Below are positions 1 to 6,677 of a DNA stretch of 9,783 nt, in pieces. Made by a program: the position numbers and the translations under genes. Every line of letters starts with the position of its first letter. The stretch's first letter is position 1. The stretch spans positions 1-9,783 of the forward strand of contig JAEYUD010000052.1 of NCBI GenBank assembly GCA_023433685.1. Direction: 5' to 3'. The notes beneath the pieces are model-generated. The model saw only the letters and a program-made list of their open reading frames with translations. It had not been told where the DNA came from and did no database searches. This DNA comes from Bacteroidota bacterium. Its GTDB lineage: Bacteria > Bacteroidota > Ignavibacteria > Ignavibacteriales > Ignavibacteriaceae.

Positions 1-525
1 TATATGAACACCGATGAGACAACCCCCTCGGGCAATATTCACGGGATGTCGCTTGCTGCTTCGATAGGGCTTGGGTCAAGCCGGTTGACCGATCTTTATG
101 TTCCTGGTCCAAAAGTGCTTCCGGAGAACGCCGTGATAATCGGTGCACGATCGATCGATACCAAGGAAAGGAACAATATCAAGAAATCAGGGCTTACTGT
201 TTATACGATGTCGGATATCGACAAAATGGGTATTCACAGGATAGTTTCAAAAGTTTTGAAGCAGTTCAAAAACAACGTTGATCACATTCATGTGAGTTTT
301 GATGTTGACAGTGTGGAACCCACGATCGTACCCGGTGTAGGTACCCCCGTTCCCGGAGGACTTAGTTACCGTGAAGCTCATCTTTTGATGGAAACGATAG
401 CCGAATGTGGCTGCATGTCTTCACTTGAGGTAACCGAGGTGAATCCAATACTCGACAATCAGAACGCGAGTGCCGTTTTCGCTGTTGAACTTATTGCTTC
501 AAGTATGGGGATGCGGATTCTGTAG
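1..525 (+). CDS. rocF: Arginase, C-terminal part (5' end outside window)
   Basis: Arginase hydrolyses L-arginine to ornithine and urea in the cytoplasm using a two-manganese centre. Only the last 174 codons are present and the frame is open at base 1. Numbering from the Met at base 4, the signature SGNIHG is at 9-14 (the His lies in the substrate/metal loop), the metal-binding SFDVD motif is at 98-102 with Asp100 and Asp102, the TPVPGGLSYRE loop typical of arginase rather than agmatinase is at 114-124, and TEVNP with the conserved Glu is at 144-148. The C-terminus (ELIASSMGMRIL) is complete for the family. The codon at bases 1-3 is TAT (Tyr), where the family usually has an Asp metal ligand just before the M/I/L-N-T of this motif; the window edge prevents a check. 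A membrane protein gene starts one base after the stop, suggesting co-transcription. Family assignment is firm; physiological direction (arginine breakdown or polyamine supply) is not visible. Confidence 0.95.
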   Translation, partial: YMNTDETTPSGNIHGMSLAASIGLGSSRLTDLYVPGPKVLPENAVIIGARSIDTKERNNIKKSGLTVYTMSDIDKMGIHRIVSKVLKQFKNNVDHIHVSFDVDSVEPTIVPGVGTPVPGGLSYREAHLLMETIAECGCMSSLEVTEVNPILDNQNASAVFAVELIASSMGMRIL

Positions 526-526
526 T

Positions 527-1066
527 ATGAATCATATAAAGCAATTTCTGGCTTTTATCTTCATTATTGTCGCGGTGATGTGGAGCCTTAAGGCATTCGA
601 GGTGCTCGATATTACGTGGCCCTTTATCTTCTCGTTCCTCTTTATTCTCACAGGGCTGGCAACGGTCATAGTGGTTTTTGGGAAGCATGACGTGCCGGCG
701 CTCCTGATCGGCACAACCATGTTCCTGGTTGGCATACTGATCTACCTGAATCAGAATTTCATGTCTATTCCGTGGGCAAGTCTTCTGCTGCCCACGGCAA
801 TGTTCATGATAGGTGTGAATTTGATCATTCTTTTTCTCGACAATCCAAAAGCGCCCGGGTTCATCATAGTATCCGCAGTTTTCATCGGATTCCCCTTCTT
901 TTTCCTAAGTCATGAAAACTCAATGACACCGGACTCGATGTTACAGGCAATTCTTGAAATGGTCGCGAAGTATTGGTTGATCTTCTTTCTTGCAACAATA
1001 TCGGTGGTTTTCATCCTCTTGCAAGGAAACAATAATAAAGATGACAATGACGAAGAGATCAGTTAG
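527..1066 (+). CDS. Polytopic inner-membrane protein of unknown function
   Basis: The predicted protein has 179 residues and is very hydrophobic. I see about six membrane segments, roughly residues 5-23, 31-51, 57-74, 82-104, 111-127 and 147-165, followed by a short hydrophilic tail rich in Asn, Asp and Glu. I chose the ATG at 527 because it follows the arginase stop by one base; an in-frame ATG at 470 would lie deep inside arginase. No good Shine-Dalgarno site precedes it, so translation may be coupled to arginase. Segments 2 and 4 each begin near a Trp-Pro or Pro-Trp and resemble, loosely, the short membrane repeats of LiaI/LiaF-like (DUF5668-type) proteins; this is a weak impression. I do not recognise a family and see no catalytic motif. 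Its stop overlaps the stop of the convergent anti-sigma gene by four bases. It could be a transporter accessory or an envelope-stress protein, but nothing here decides that. Confidence 0.8.
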   Translation: MNHIKQFLAFIFIIVAVMWSLKAFEVLDITWPFIFSFLFILTGLATVIVVFGKHDVPALLIGTTMFLVGILIYLNQNFMSIPWASLLLPTAMFMIGVNLIILFLDNPKAPGFIIVSAVFIGFPFFFLSHENSMTPDSMLQAILEMVAKYWLIFFLATISVVFILLQGNNNKDDNDEEIS

Positions 1067-1075
1067 TTGGTCTCT
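1054..1075 (+). terminator. Weak hairpin spanning two overlapping stop codons
   Basis: An 8-bp stem (AGAGATCA at 1054-1061 with TGGTCTCT at 1068-1075, one G-U pair) closes a 6-base loop, GTTAGT, that contains the stop codons of both convergent genes (TAG on plus, TAA on minus, sharing 1063-1066). On the plus strand it is followed by a T-rich run (TTTCGCTTTC); on the minus strand the run is poor. It may terminate the arginase/membrane-protein transcript. The stem is AT-rich, so stability is modest. Confidence 0.3.
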
Positions 1076-2520
1076 TTCGCTTTCATGATCAGCAAGCCGG
1101 TCATTATTACGGTGTTTGAAGGAGTGTCGGCTCCTGAAACGTTTTCTTCCGTCAGCATTACTTTGTAAGTTCCGCTCTGGGCAAGGTCAGGAATCTCACT
1201 GAGCTCAAAAAACTCTATATTCTGATCGGGCACATTCACTCCACCTGCCTTTTTGAATGCCCCGCCAACCTGTATCCACAGCTGGAAACCTTTACCCGCA
1301 TTGAACGATGTTATATTTGTGAACTGCAGAAAACCCCTCTTTTCTTTTACACCATAGAAGAATTTTCCAAAAGTTTCCGGATAGTCGTCACTGCCATACA
1401 GGTTCACCAGACCCGCGGTTTTCACGGAGCTGAAAAAGAGGAGGAGGTTCTGATTCATCGTGACCGTGCTCCTCAAAAGTTCTGTTTTTGCCTGAGCAGT
1501 ACCAAGCTCTTTTATCTTCGCGTCAAGCTTCTCTTCGGCACTACTGACCATTGAAAACATTATGTAGATCACCACGGAGAATGTAACAACCACAACTCCG
1601 GTAACACCCCAAAAAGCGGTTGAGGTTACTCCGCCCCCCCCTGCTGCAACACCGGGGAAACGGGAACTTCCCCTCTCCCGATCGTAGCCCTGTGAAGGTG
1701 ACGGTTCAGCAACTCCGGGAGAAGTGTATTGGTTCGAAACAGTTTCCTCCGCTGCCTGCACTTCCTGCTCGATAAGTTGTTTTCTTTGTGCACGGCGGGG
1801 ATTTATAGGCCCCCTGGGAGCATCTTCATCCTGCGGTTCCTCGATCGTCATCCCAAAAGAGGCACTTTGATATTTCTCTTCTGTGGTCCTCTCAGGGAAA
1901 AACTCGGGTTCCGGGCCCGTGATACTCTCACGGGAAATGTGCGGCATTAGCCTGGCTTCTTCTTCAATTCCGGGCTCATAATCCTGTTCATCGCTTGCAG
2001 GAGAGGGCCTTTCATCAATTTCAGGCCTTGGGGCGGGTTCCGCTGCTCCCCTGCCTGCCATTTGGGTATGAACACCCGGTCGCTGGAAACCGGGCTGCCT
2101 GTTAATAACGGGTCTCGATTGTCCGTTCCTGCCTATCGCATAAGGATCAACAGGCAGATCACCACCGTCAACTCCTGAAGGTTCCCCTTCTGATTCAGGG
2201 GTATCCGCGGCATCATCAACGAAGCTGCTTAACTTTGTGAAGCTTATTGTTTTCCGTTCCGTTGCCGGTGAAGGCATGGGAGAGCCGGTCTCGTCGATCC
2301 TTGTCAGTATCCTCTCGAGCGAGTGAGCCGGCACTTCACGGGGGTCGATGAATGAAACCAAGAGCGAAGTAAGGTTTTGATATTCACCAAGCTCCTGCCA
2401 CGCGAAATCATCACTCGACTCAATAGCGTGAACAGTTTCAATAAACTCTTCCTTGTCTAATGCTCCCAGCGCGAAGGCCTGGATCAGATTTTCATATTTC
2501 TTTTTCTCTTCAGTTGTCAT
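1063..2520 (-). CDS. RskA-class membrane-anchored anti-sigma factor with long tether
   Basis: This is a 485-residue protein encoded directly after an ECF sigma gene with an ATGA overlap, so it is the likely cognate anti-sigma factor holding that sigma at the membrane. Residues 1-75 form a small helical N-terminal region resembling RskA-type anti-sigma domains. Residues about 76-300 are low complexity, rich in Pro, Glu, Gly and Arg, and look disordered. A single membrane segment lies at about 302-324, then a short coiled-coil-like stretch at 327-355. The C-terminal 355-485 resembles the RskA C-terminal domain: conserved-looking patches are FGKFFYGVKEKRGFLQFTNI, GFQLWIQVGG and YKVMLTEENVSGADTPSNTV. 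No Cys is present, so there is no zinc H-x3-C-x2-C motif, as in the RskA/ChrR-unlike group. By topology the N-terminus is cytoplasmic and the RskA domain extracytoplasmic. Oddities are the roughly 220-residue tether, much longer than in classical RskA (about 230 residues in total), and a G8 tract immediately before the membrane segment. The inducing signal is unknown. Confidence 0.88.
   Translation of the reverse strand: MTTEEKKKYENLIQAFALGALDKEEFIETVHAIESSDDFAWQELGEYQNLTSLLVSFIDPREVPAHSLERILTRIDETGSPMPSPATERKTISFTKLSSFVDDAADTPESEGEPSGVDGGDLPVDPYAIGRNGQSRPVINRQPGFQRPGVHTQMAGRGAAEPAPRPEIDERPSPASDEQDYEPGIEEEARLMPHISRESITGPEPEFFPERTTEEKYQSASFGMTIEEPQDEDAPRGPINPRRAQRKQLIEQEVQAAEETVSNQYTSPGVAEPSPSQGYDRERGSSRFPGVAAGGGGVTSTAFWGVTGVVVVTFSVVIYIMFSMVSSAEEKLDAKIKELGTAQAKTELLRSTVTMNQNLLLFFSSVKTAGLVNLYGSDDYPETFGKFFYGVKEKRGFLQFTNITSFNAGKGFQLWIQVGGAFKKAGGVNVPDQNIEFFELSEIPDLAQSGTYKVMLTEENVSGADTPSNTVIMTGLLIMKAKETN
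1634..1641 (-). repeat. G8 mononucleotide tract before the anti-sigma membrane segment
   Basis: Eight consecutive C on the plus strand read as G8 in the anti-sigma gene and encode the glycine run at residues 294-297. Reading the codons by hand, loss of one G gives a TAA stop four codons later in the local frame. Gain of one G destroys the hydrophobic segment and reaches a TAG about 30 codons on. Either slip would yield a protein without its membrane anchor. Whether the tract varies in the population is unknown. Confidence 0.6.
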
Positions 2521-3104
2521 CCTTCACCATGCAGTAGATTATCACGTAATGAGCTGAGTGCTATCCTTATCTTCGAGTTGACGGTCTGAATTGGAATGTT
2601 GAGGTTTTTACTGATCTCTGACTGTGTAAAGCCATAGTACATTCCAAGGTAAATTACGTGTTGCTGGGCTTCGGTAAGCCCCATCAACGCTTTTTCAATG
2701 CTGCCACTGATACCCATTGCCATCTCAAGATCGAGAGGATCGATCTGCTTCGAGAGGTGCGGAACGATTATGTAGTTTTCGTAATCGTCAGAATATTCAT
2801 CCATCTGTCCCGGATACCAGTTCCTCCTCTTTGTATCAATGGCTTTGTTCCTCGCGAGGGTAATGATCCAGCAGAAGGCATTTTGAGATTTCGCGTCATA
2901 CCGTGAAGCCTTGTTCCAGATGATCAGAAAAATTTCCTCAAAAGTGGTGGCTGCTACAGCCTCTTCTTCGATTATCTTTGTTACGAGGGCGTAAACAAGC
3001 TTTGAATAGCGCCTGAAGAGGTCCCTGAACGCGTCAAGGTCCCGCTTGGCTATCATTAACAACAGTTCGTGATCGCTCATTGAATTCCGGGAGTTATTGA
3101 TCAT
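2517..3104 (-). CDS. ECF-family RNA polymerase sigma factor (SigK/RskA-type pair)
   Basis: The 195-residue protein directs RNA polymerase to a target regulon when released from its anti-sigma factor. Region 2 spans about residues 22-94 (DAFRDLFRRYSKLVYALV, then EEIFLIIWNKASRY, then AFCWIITLARNKAIDTKRR). Region 4 spans about 140-190, with a helix-turn-helix (QSEISKNLNIPIQTVNSKIR, then IALSSLR). The segment before the IW motif (EEEAVAATTFEEIFLIIW) lacks the usual D-x-x-Q pattern of region 2.2, so it is somewhat divergent. It lacks the extra C-terminal domain seen in larger ECF groups. The start is uncertain: ATG at 3104 (used here) or ATG nine codons in, at 3080; neither has a strong Shine-Dalgarno site. 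The anti-sigma gene overlaps its stop by ATGA, implying one transcript and coupled translation. A Bacteroidota-like promoter lies 40-70 bases upstream. The DOMON-like gene is divergent and may share control. Confidence 0.92.
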   Translation of the reverse strand: MINNSRNSMSDHELLLMIAKRDLDAFRDLFRRYSKLVYALVTKIIEEEAVAATTFEEIFLIIWNKASRYDAKSQNAFCWIITLARNKAIDTKRRNWYPGQMDEYSDDYENYIIVPHLSKQIDPLDLEMAMGISGSIEKALMGLTEAQQHVIYLGMYYGFTQSEISKNLNIPIQTVNSKIRIALSSLRDNLLHGEG

Positions 3105-3122
3105 TTCTGATCGTTATTGATT
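3093..3122. repeat. Two direct GTTATTGAT repeats at the sigma start codon
   Basis: GTTATTGAT occurs at 3093-3101 and again at 3113-3121, exactly 20 bases apart (about two helical turns), with the start codon of the sigma gene overlapping the first copy's edge. Tandem sites spaced by two turns can be regulator boxes, but nine matching bases in AT-rich DNA can also arise by chance. No protein is implicated. Confidence 0.3.
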
Positions 3123-3143
3123 ATTTTTTCCAATACCAATTCA

Positions 3144-3173
3144 CAAATTTACCAATTTTGAAACCGTTGTCAA
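3144..3173 (-). promoter_or_regulatory. Bacteroidota-type promoter for the sigma/anti-sigma operon
   Basis: On the minus strand TTGACA (3173-3168) is followed by TAAATTTG (3151-3144). Counted as TTG-N19-TAnnTTTG, this fits the -33/-7 consensus known for the Bacteroidota housekeeping sigma factor. The TTG element sits in the palindrome GTTGTCAAC (3166-3174). Transcription would begin near 3137, giving a leader of about 33 bases before ATG 3104. The match is by eye only and it is not evidence of autoregulation by the ECF factor. Confidence 0.5.
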
Positions 3174-3189
3174 CATTTATTTACATGAT

Positions 3190-3711
3190 ATGAAACTTAT
3201 TTTAACCCCCTTTTCAGGTGATCCGGAGCACCGGATAACTTTCGCTATCAACAACATGAACGGAGCACTGATCTGCGACTATTTTATTGAAGGAACCATG
3301 GCCGATATGGAGCTTGCAGGGACCACAGGCGGAGCACGAAAAATGTATTTGTGGCTCTCAACTTGCTTCGAAATGTTCATCAAACCGGATGGTGGCACCA
3401 CGTACTATGAGTTTAACTTCGCACCAAATGGTGATTACAACATCTTCCGCTTTGAAGTCTATCGTGGTCCGATTGTTGAATCTGATGATTTCATTGCGTG
3501 CTCCCGGATTGTTTCAATTGACCGGGAGCATCTTCATTTCAGAGCGGAAATTACCCCGGCCAAACGATTTTCACCAGTTGGTTTTTCATTCCTGCCTTCA
3601 ATGGTTCTAAAATTGAAAAACGGCGAGGAGTTCTTTCTCGCGTCTCACCACTCATCACCAAATGCCGATTTCCATGATCACAGGACTTATAAAAACAGAA
3701 TGGAATTTTAA
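3190..3711 (+). CDS. DOMON-like (MurB-like DOMON) domain protein
   Basis: The 173-residue protein has no signal peptide or membrane segment and is probably cytoplasmic. It matches the pattern I know from small bacterial DOMON-like proteins (the group annotated as DOMON_murB-like): LWLSTCFEMFI at 54-64, YYEFNFAPNGDYNIFRFEVYR at about 72-92, a beta-rich middle, and a C-terminal ADFHDHRTY at 159-167. DOMON-type folds are beta-sandwiches that often bind haem or sugar, but the ligand of this small group is not established and I assign none. The length is usual for the group. The start at 3190 follows an AT-rich leader with no Shine-Dalgarno site; an ATG at 3185 runs straight into a stop. It is transcribed away from the ECF sigma gene, 85 bases apart, so it could belong to that regulon. 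No terminator with a T-run follows closely; a weak TAAAGC/GCTTTA hairpin lies at 3787-3801. Confidence 0.8.
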   Translation: MKLILTPFSGDPEHRITFAINNMNGALICDYFIEGTMADMELAGTTGGARKMYLWLSTCFEMFIKPDGGTTYYEFNFAPNGDYNIFRFEVYRGPIVESDDFIACSRIVSIDREHLHFRAEITPAKRFSPVGFSFLPSMVLKLKNGEEFFLASHHSSPNADFHDHRTYKNRMEF

Positions 3712-3835
3712 ATATTTAATCTTAAAGTGAAGCTTTACAGGGAGCATTGTAACATTCTTTTTGCAGACAAGATATTTTACTCAAGATAAAGCATTGCTTT
3801 AATATTTAGTTTAAAAATTTATTAACCATAATTCT

Positions 3836-3912
3836 GTTAAACCGGTATTCCCTTAATCACCCGAAGTGGCGAGCTGTTAATCCCCAAAGGGGCAAGCCCC
3901 GAGGCGGTAAAC
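3836..3912. other. GC-rich structured non-coding patch in spacer
   Basis: This stretch stands out from AT-rich surroundings in the 3712-3922 spacer. It holds CCCC-AAA-GGGG-CAAG-CCCC (3882-3900), where the central GGGG can pair with either flanking CCCC, giving two mutually exclusive hairpins. TTAATC with following C residues is repeated at 3853-3858 and 3877-3882. The edges GTTAAACCG (3836-3844) and CGGTAAAC (3905-3912) are imperfect inverted repeats. There is no T-run for termination and no coding frame. It could be a dispersed palindromic repeat, a small structured RNA or an untranslated-region element; I do not match it to a known riboswitch. Confidence 0.4.
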
Positions 3913-3922
3913 TGATTCAGAC

Positions 3923-3953
3923 AAAAAAAAGGCTGCCCTTTTCAGAGCAGCCT
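3923..3953 (-). terminator. Rho-independent terminator of valS
   Basis: On the minus strand a 7-bp stem AGGCTGC/GCAGCCT (3953-3947 with 3936-3930) with a 10-base loop is followed directly by a run of T (plus-strand A at 3923-3930). It begins 25 bases after the valS stop codon. The stem plus T-run make this a textbook intrinsic terminator for the leftward transcript. Confidence 0.88.
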
Positions 3954-3977
3954 AAGAGAATAAGCAAGAGGTGATTA

Positions 3978-6587
3978 TCAGGAGAGATCGGCCAGGATAG
4001 CCTCAAGCTTTGCGAGGCTCTCTTCCCAATCACGTTTTTTGTTCCGTTCTCTCTCGATGATATCAGCGGGAGCACGGGATACAAATTCCTGATTGGAGAG
4101 CTTTTTATCGAGCCCGAAAAGTCCACCTTTGATCCTTTCGATCTCTTTTTCCAATCTGCTTCTTTCAACATCAAGATCAATGATCCCTTCGAGCGGAACG
4201 AAAATCTCACAGTCTTTTATTACCGCTGAAGCACTCTTGGCGGGTTTATCAATTTCAGCTCCGGAGGTTATTTCGTCAACCTTTGCAAGTTTCTTGATAA
4301 GGTCTCCATAGAGGGGGTCATAAACGGTGGTTTTAAGGTGAAGTTTAACGTTCTTTGAGGGGGTTATCTTCATTTCACCACGGATATTTCTTACCGCTGT
4401 TATTAGCTCCTGCAAGAACTCCATCTGTTTTTCCCTGTCGGGATTGATCCGGGCTTCATCTGCTTCAGGGAATGACGCAACGCTGATCGAATCACCTTCT
4501 TCACGGGGCTTTATCAGGTGCCAAAGCTCCTCAGATATGAACGGCATGAATGGATGAAGCATCCTCAGTATCTTGTCAAACAGACCAACAGCCTTTTGAG
4601 CGGCATCCATTTTTACAGCCGGGTCATCGCTGTAGAAGCGATTCTTGATAAGCTCAATATACCAATCGCAGAAATCTGACCAGATGAAAGCATAGATAAG
4701 TTTCGACGAGTTGGTCAGTTCGAAATCATCAAGAGCTTTGTTAAGTTCTTTCACTGTTGAGTTCAATCTTGAGTCGATCCAGTGGTCAACAAAATCCTCT
4801 TCAGCGGGTTTATAGTTTTCATTATATACGAAACCTTCAGGGGTGTTCATAAGAATGAATCTGCCTGCGTTCCATATCTTGTTCGCGAAGTTTCTACCTA
4901 TTTCGCATTTGTCTTCGCTAAATCGGACATCCTGACCCAACGGGGCGAGGAACATCATAGTGAACCTGAGCGCGTCTGCACCATAATTGTCGATCACGTC
5001 GAGTGGATCAGGAGAGTTTCCGAGCGATTTGCTCATCTTTCTTCCGAGATCATCGCGGATGACGCTTGTAAAATAGACGTGTTTGAAAGGGATCTTACCC
5101 TGGAAGTAGTAACCTGCCATTATCATTCTGGCAACCCAGAAGAAGATGATGTCAGGGGCGGTTACAAGGGTGTCCGTGGGGTAGTAGTATTCCTGCTCTT
5201 CTTCTGTCATAAACACATCATGTGCCCAAAGCCAGCTTGAAGCCCAGGTATCGAGAACATCGTTATCCTGAATCCAGTTTTCAATATCTGCAGGAGGATT
5301 TACATCGCAGTATATTTCTTTTGTGGCTTTATTATACCAAACAGGTATTCTGTGCCCCCACCAAAGCTGACGGGAGATACACCAGTCTTTAATATTCGAC
5401 ATCCAGTGCTCGTAGGTTTTCACCCAGTGAGGCGGATAAAAGTTGATCTCACCATCAGAAACAGCTTTAAGAGCCGGTTTGGCGAGTTCATCCATCTTCA
5501 TGAACCACTGCTCTGACATGTAAGGCTCAACCTGAACATTACCCCTTTGTGAGAAACCAATATTAGTGGTGTAATCTTCACTTTTAACCAGATAGCCCTC
5601 TTCTTCCAGCATCTTCATTGCCTTTTTACGGGCTTCGTATCTGTCGAGTCCCCGGAACGCCTCTGGAGCGTTTTCATTCAGTGTGGCATCAGGGTGGAGG
5701 ATGTTAATGAGTTGAAGATTGTGGCGGAGCCCCACTTCATAGTCGTTAACGTCGTGGGCAGGTGTCATCTTTACGGCACCGGTTCCAAATGATGAATCGA
5801 CATAATCATCAGCGATAATCTCTATCTCACGCCCGGTAAGGGGGAGGATGACTTTCTTTCCGATCATTCCGGTATAGCGCTCGTCGTTTGGATTTACTGC
5901 AACCGCGGTGTCACCGAACATCGTCTCGGGGCGTGTAGTGGCGACCACCACTTCCCCTGATCCATCTACCATGGGGTAGCGGATGTGTACCAGTTTGATA
6001 TTCATTGTCTGGTAATAAACCTCTTCGTCGGAGATGGCGCTCTGCGTTTTCGGATCCCAGTTAACCATCCTGTAGCCACGGTAGATCAGTCCGTCTTTGT
6101 AAAGCTTCACGAACGACTCAATGACTTTCTGATAATAGTGATCATCCATTGTGAAGCGGAGCCGCTCCCAGTCGCAGCTTATCCCAAGTTTCTTTAGCTG
6201 ACTTATTATGATCCCGCCATATTTTTCTTTCCAGATGTGGCAGTGCTTTAGGAACTCATCGCGCCCGATCTCTTTTTTCCCGATCCCCTGCTCGGCAAGG
6301 TGGTGTACCACTTTTGCCTCTGTGGCAATTGAAGCGTGGTCGGTACCGGGTACCCAGCAGGCATTAAAACCCTGCATCCTTTTGTGCCTGATCAAAATAT
6401 CCTGTATGGTATTGTTCAGAACGTGACCAAGGTGAAGCATGCCGGTGATGTTCGGGGGGGGAATTACAATGGTGTAAGGCGTTTTTGTTTCGTCAACTTC
6501 GGAGCGGAAAAGCTTTTTGTCCTGCCAGTATTTGTACCACTTGGCTTCAACCGGGGACGAGCTGTACGCTTTGTCAATTTCTATCAT
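3978..6587 (-). CDS. valS: Valine--tRNA ligase (valyl-tRNA synthetase)
   Basis: This class I synthetase charges tRNA-Val with valine and edits mischarged threonine. The 869-residue length is typical. Domains in order: HIGH-type motif PPPNITGMLHLGH at 43-55 with HLGH at 52-55; GTDHASIATE at 81-90; CP1 editing domain with TTRPETMFGDTAV at 217-229 and GTGAVKMTPAHDVND at 268-282; SRQLWWGHRIP at 405-415; DTWASSWLW at 446-454; KMSKS at 517-521; anticodon-binding helices about 600-740, including HPFMPFISEELWH at 678-690; and the C-terminal tRNA-binding coiled coil at about 806-867, as in other ValRS. The ATG at 6587 puts the usual short N-terminal extension before the first motif; only a weak CGGA lies upstream. 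The PPP at 43-45 is encoded by a C8 tract (plus-strand G at 6454-6461), a tract that must be maintained in frame. It is the last gene of the leftward cluster, with its own terminator. Confidence 0.98.
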   Translation of the reverse strand: MIEIDKAYSSSPVEAKWYKYWQDKKLFRSEVDETKTPYTIVIPPPNITGMLHLGHVLNNTIQDILIRHKRMQGFNACWVPGTDHASIATEAKVVHHLAEQGIGKKEIGRDEFLKHCHIWKEKYGGIIISQLKKLGISCDWERLRFTMDDHYYQKVIESFVKLYKDGLIYRGYRMVNWDPKTQSAISDEEVYYQTMNIKLVHIRYPMVDGSGEVVVATTRPETMFGDTAVAVNPNDERYTGMIGKKVILPLTGREIEIIADDYVDSSFGTGAVKMTPAHDVNDYEVGLRHNLQLINILHPDATLNENAPEAFRGLDRYEARKKAMKMLEEEGYLVKSEDYTTNIGFSQRGNVQVEPYMSEQWFMKMDELAKPALKAVSDGEINFYPPHWVKTYEHWMSNIKDWCISRQLWWGHRIPVWYNKATKEIYCDVNPPADIENWIQDNDVLDTWASSWLWAHDVFMTEEEQEYYYPTDTLVTAPDIIFFWVARMIMAGYYFQGKIPFKHVYFTSVIRDDLGRKMSKSLGNSPDPLDVIDNYGADALRFTMMFLAPLGQDVRFSEDKCEIGRNFANKIWNAGRFILMNTPEGFVYNENYKPAEEDFVDHWIDSRLNSTVKELNKALDDFELTNSSKLIYAFIWSDFCDWYIELIKNRFYSDDPAVKMDAAQKAVGLFDKILRMLHPFMPFISEELWHLIKPREEGDSISVASFPEADEARINPDREKQMEFLQELITAVRNIRGEMKITPSKNVKLHLKTTVYDPLYGDLIKKLAKVDEITSGAEIDKPAKSASAVIKDCEIFVPLEGIIDLDVERSRLEKEIERIKGGLFGLDKKLSNQEFVSRAPADIIERERNKKRDWEESLAKLEAILADLS

Positions 6588-6646
6588 CTATTATCCGTAA
6601 ATTAAAAAAATCCAATTTTAAATATACGACGAATTCAAGGAAATGC

Positions 6647-6669
6647 GGGCTCACCTAAAAAGCGAGCCC
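6647..6669 (-). terminator. Hairpin after the lipoprotein gene
   Basis: An 8-bp stem with one G-U pair (minus strand GGGCTCGC with GTGAGCCC) and a loop of seven bases lies nine bases beyond the lipoprotein stop. The T-run after it is weak (GCATTTCCTTG), so it may be an attenuating or processing hairpin rather than a full terminator. The AT-rich 60 bases between it and valS could hold the valS promoter, but I see no convincing match. Confidence 0.4.
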
Positions 6670-6677
6670 ATGTTTCG

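Noticed and set aside
3712..3730. GTGAAGCTTTAC near-palindrome after the DOMON-like gene as a terminator
   Set aside because: It has no loop and no following T-run, so it cannot form a useful RNA hairpin.
3821..3850. GTTAAAC resembling the core site of an integron attC
   Set aside because: No matching RYYYAAC partner is found at a suitable distance, and there is no integrase or cassette structure.
3917..4210. 97-codon minus-strand frame at the end of valS
   Set aside because: It overlaps the ValRS C-terminal coiled coil in another frame and runs through the terminator hairpin.
4782..5240. 152-codon open frame on the plus strand inside valS
   Set aside because: It lies wholly antisense to conserved ValRS motifs, shows no recognisable domain, and is explained as a shadow of the real gene.
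6454..6461. C8 tract in valS as a phase-variation site
   Set aside because: It encodes the Pro run of the essential HIGH-region motif; frameshifts would abolish an indispensable enzyme, so switching is implausible.
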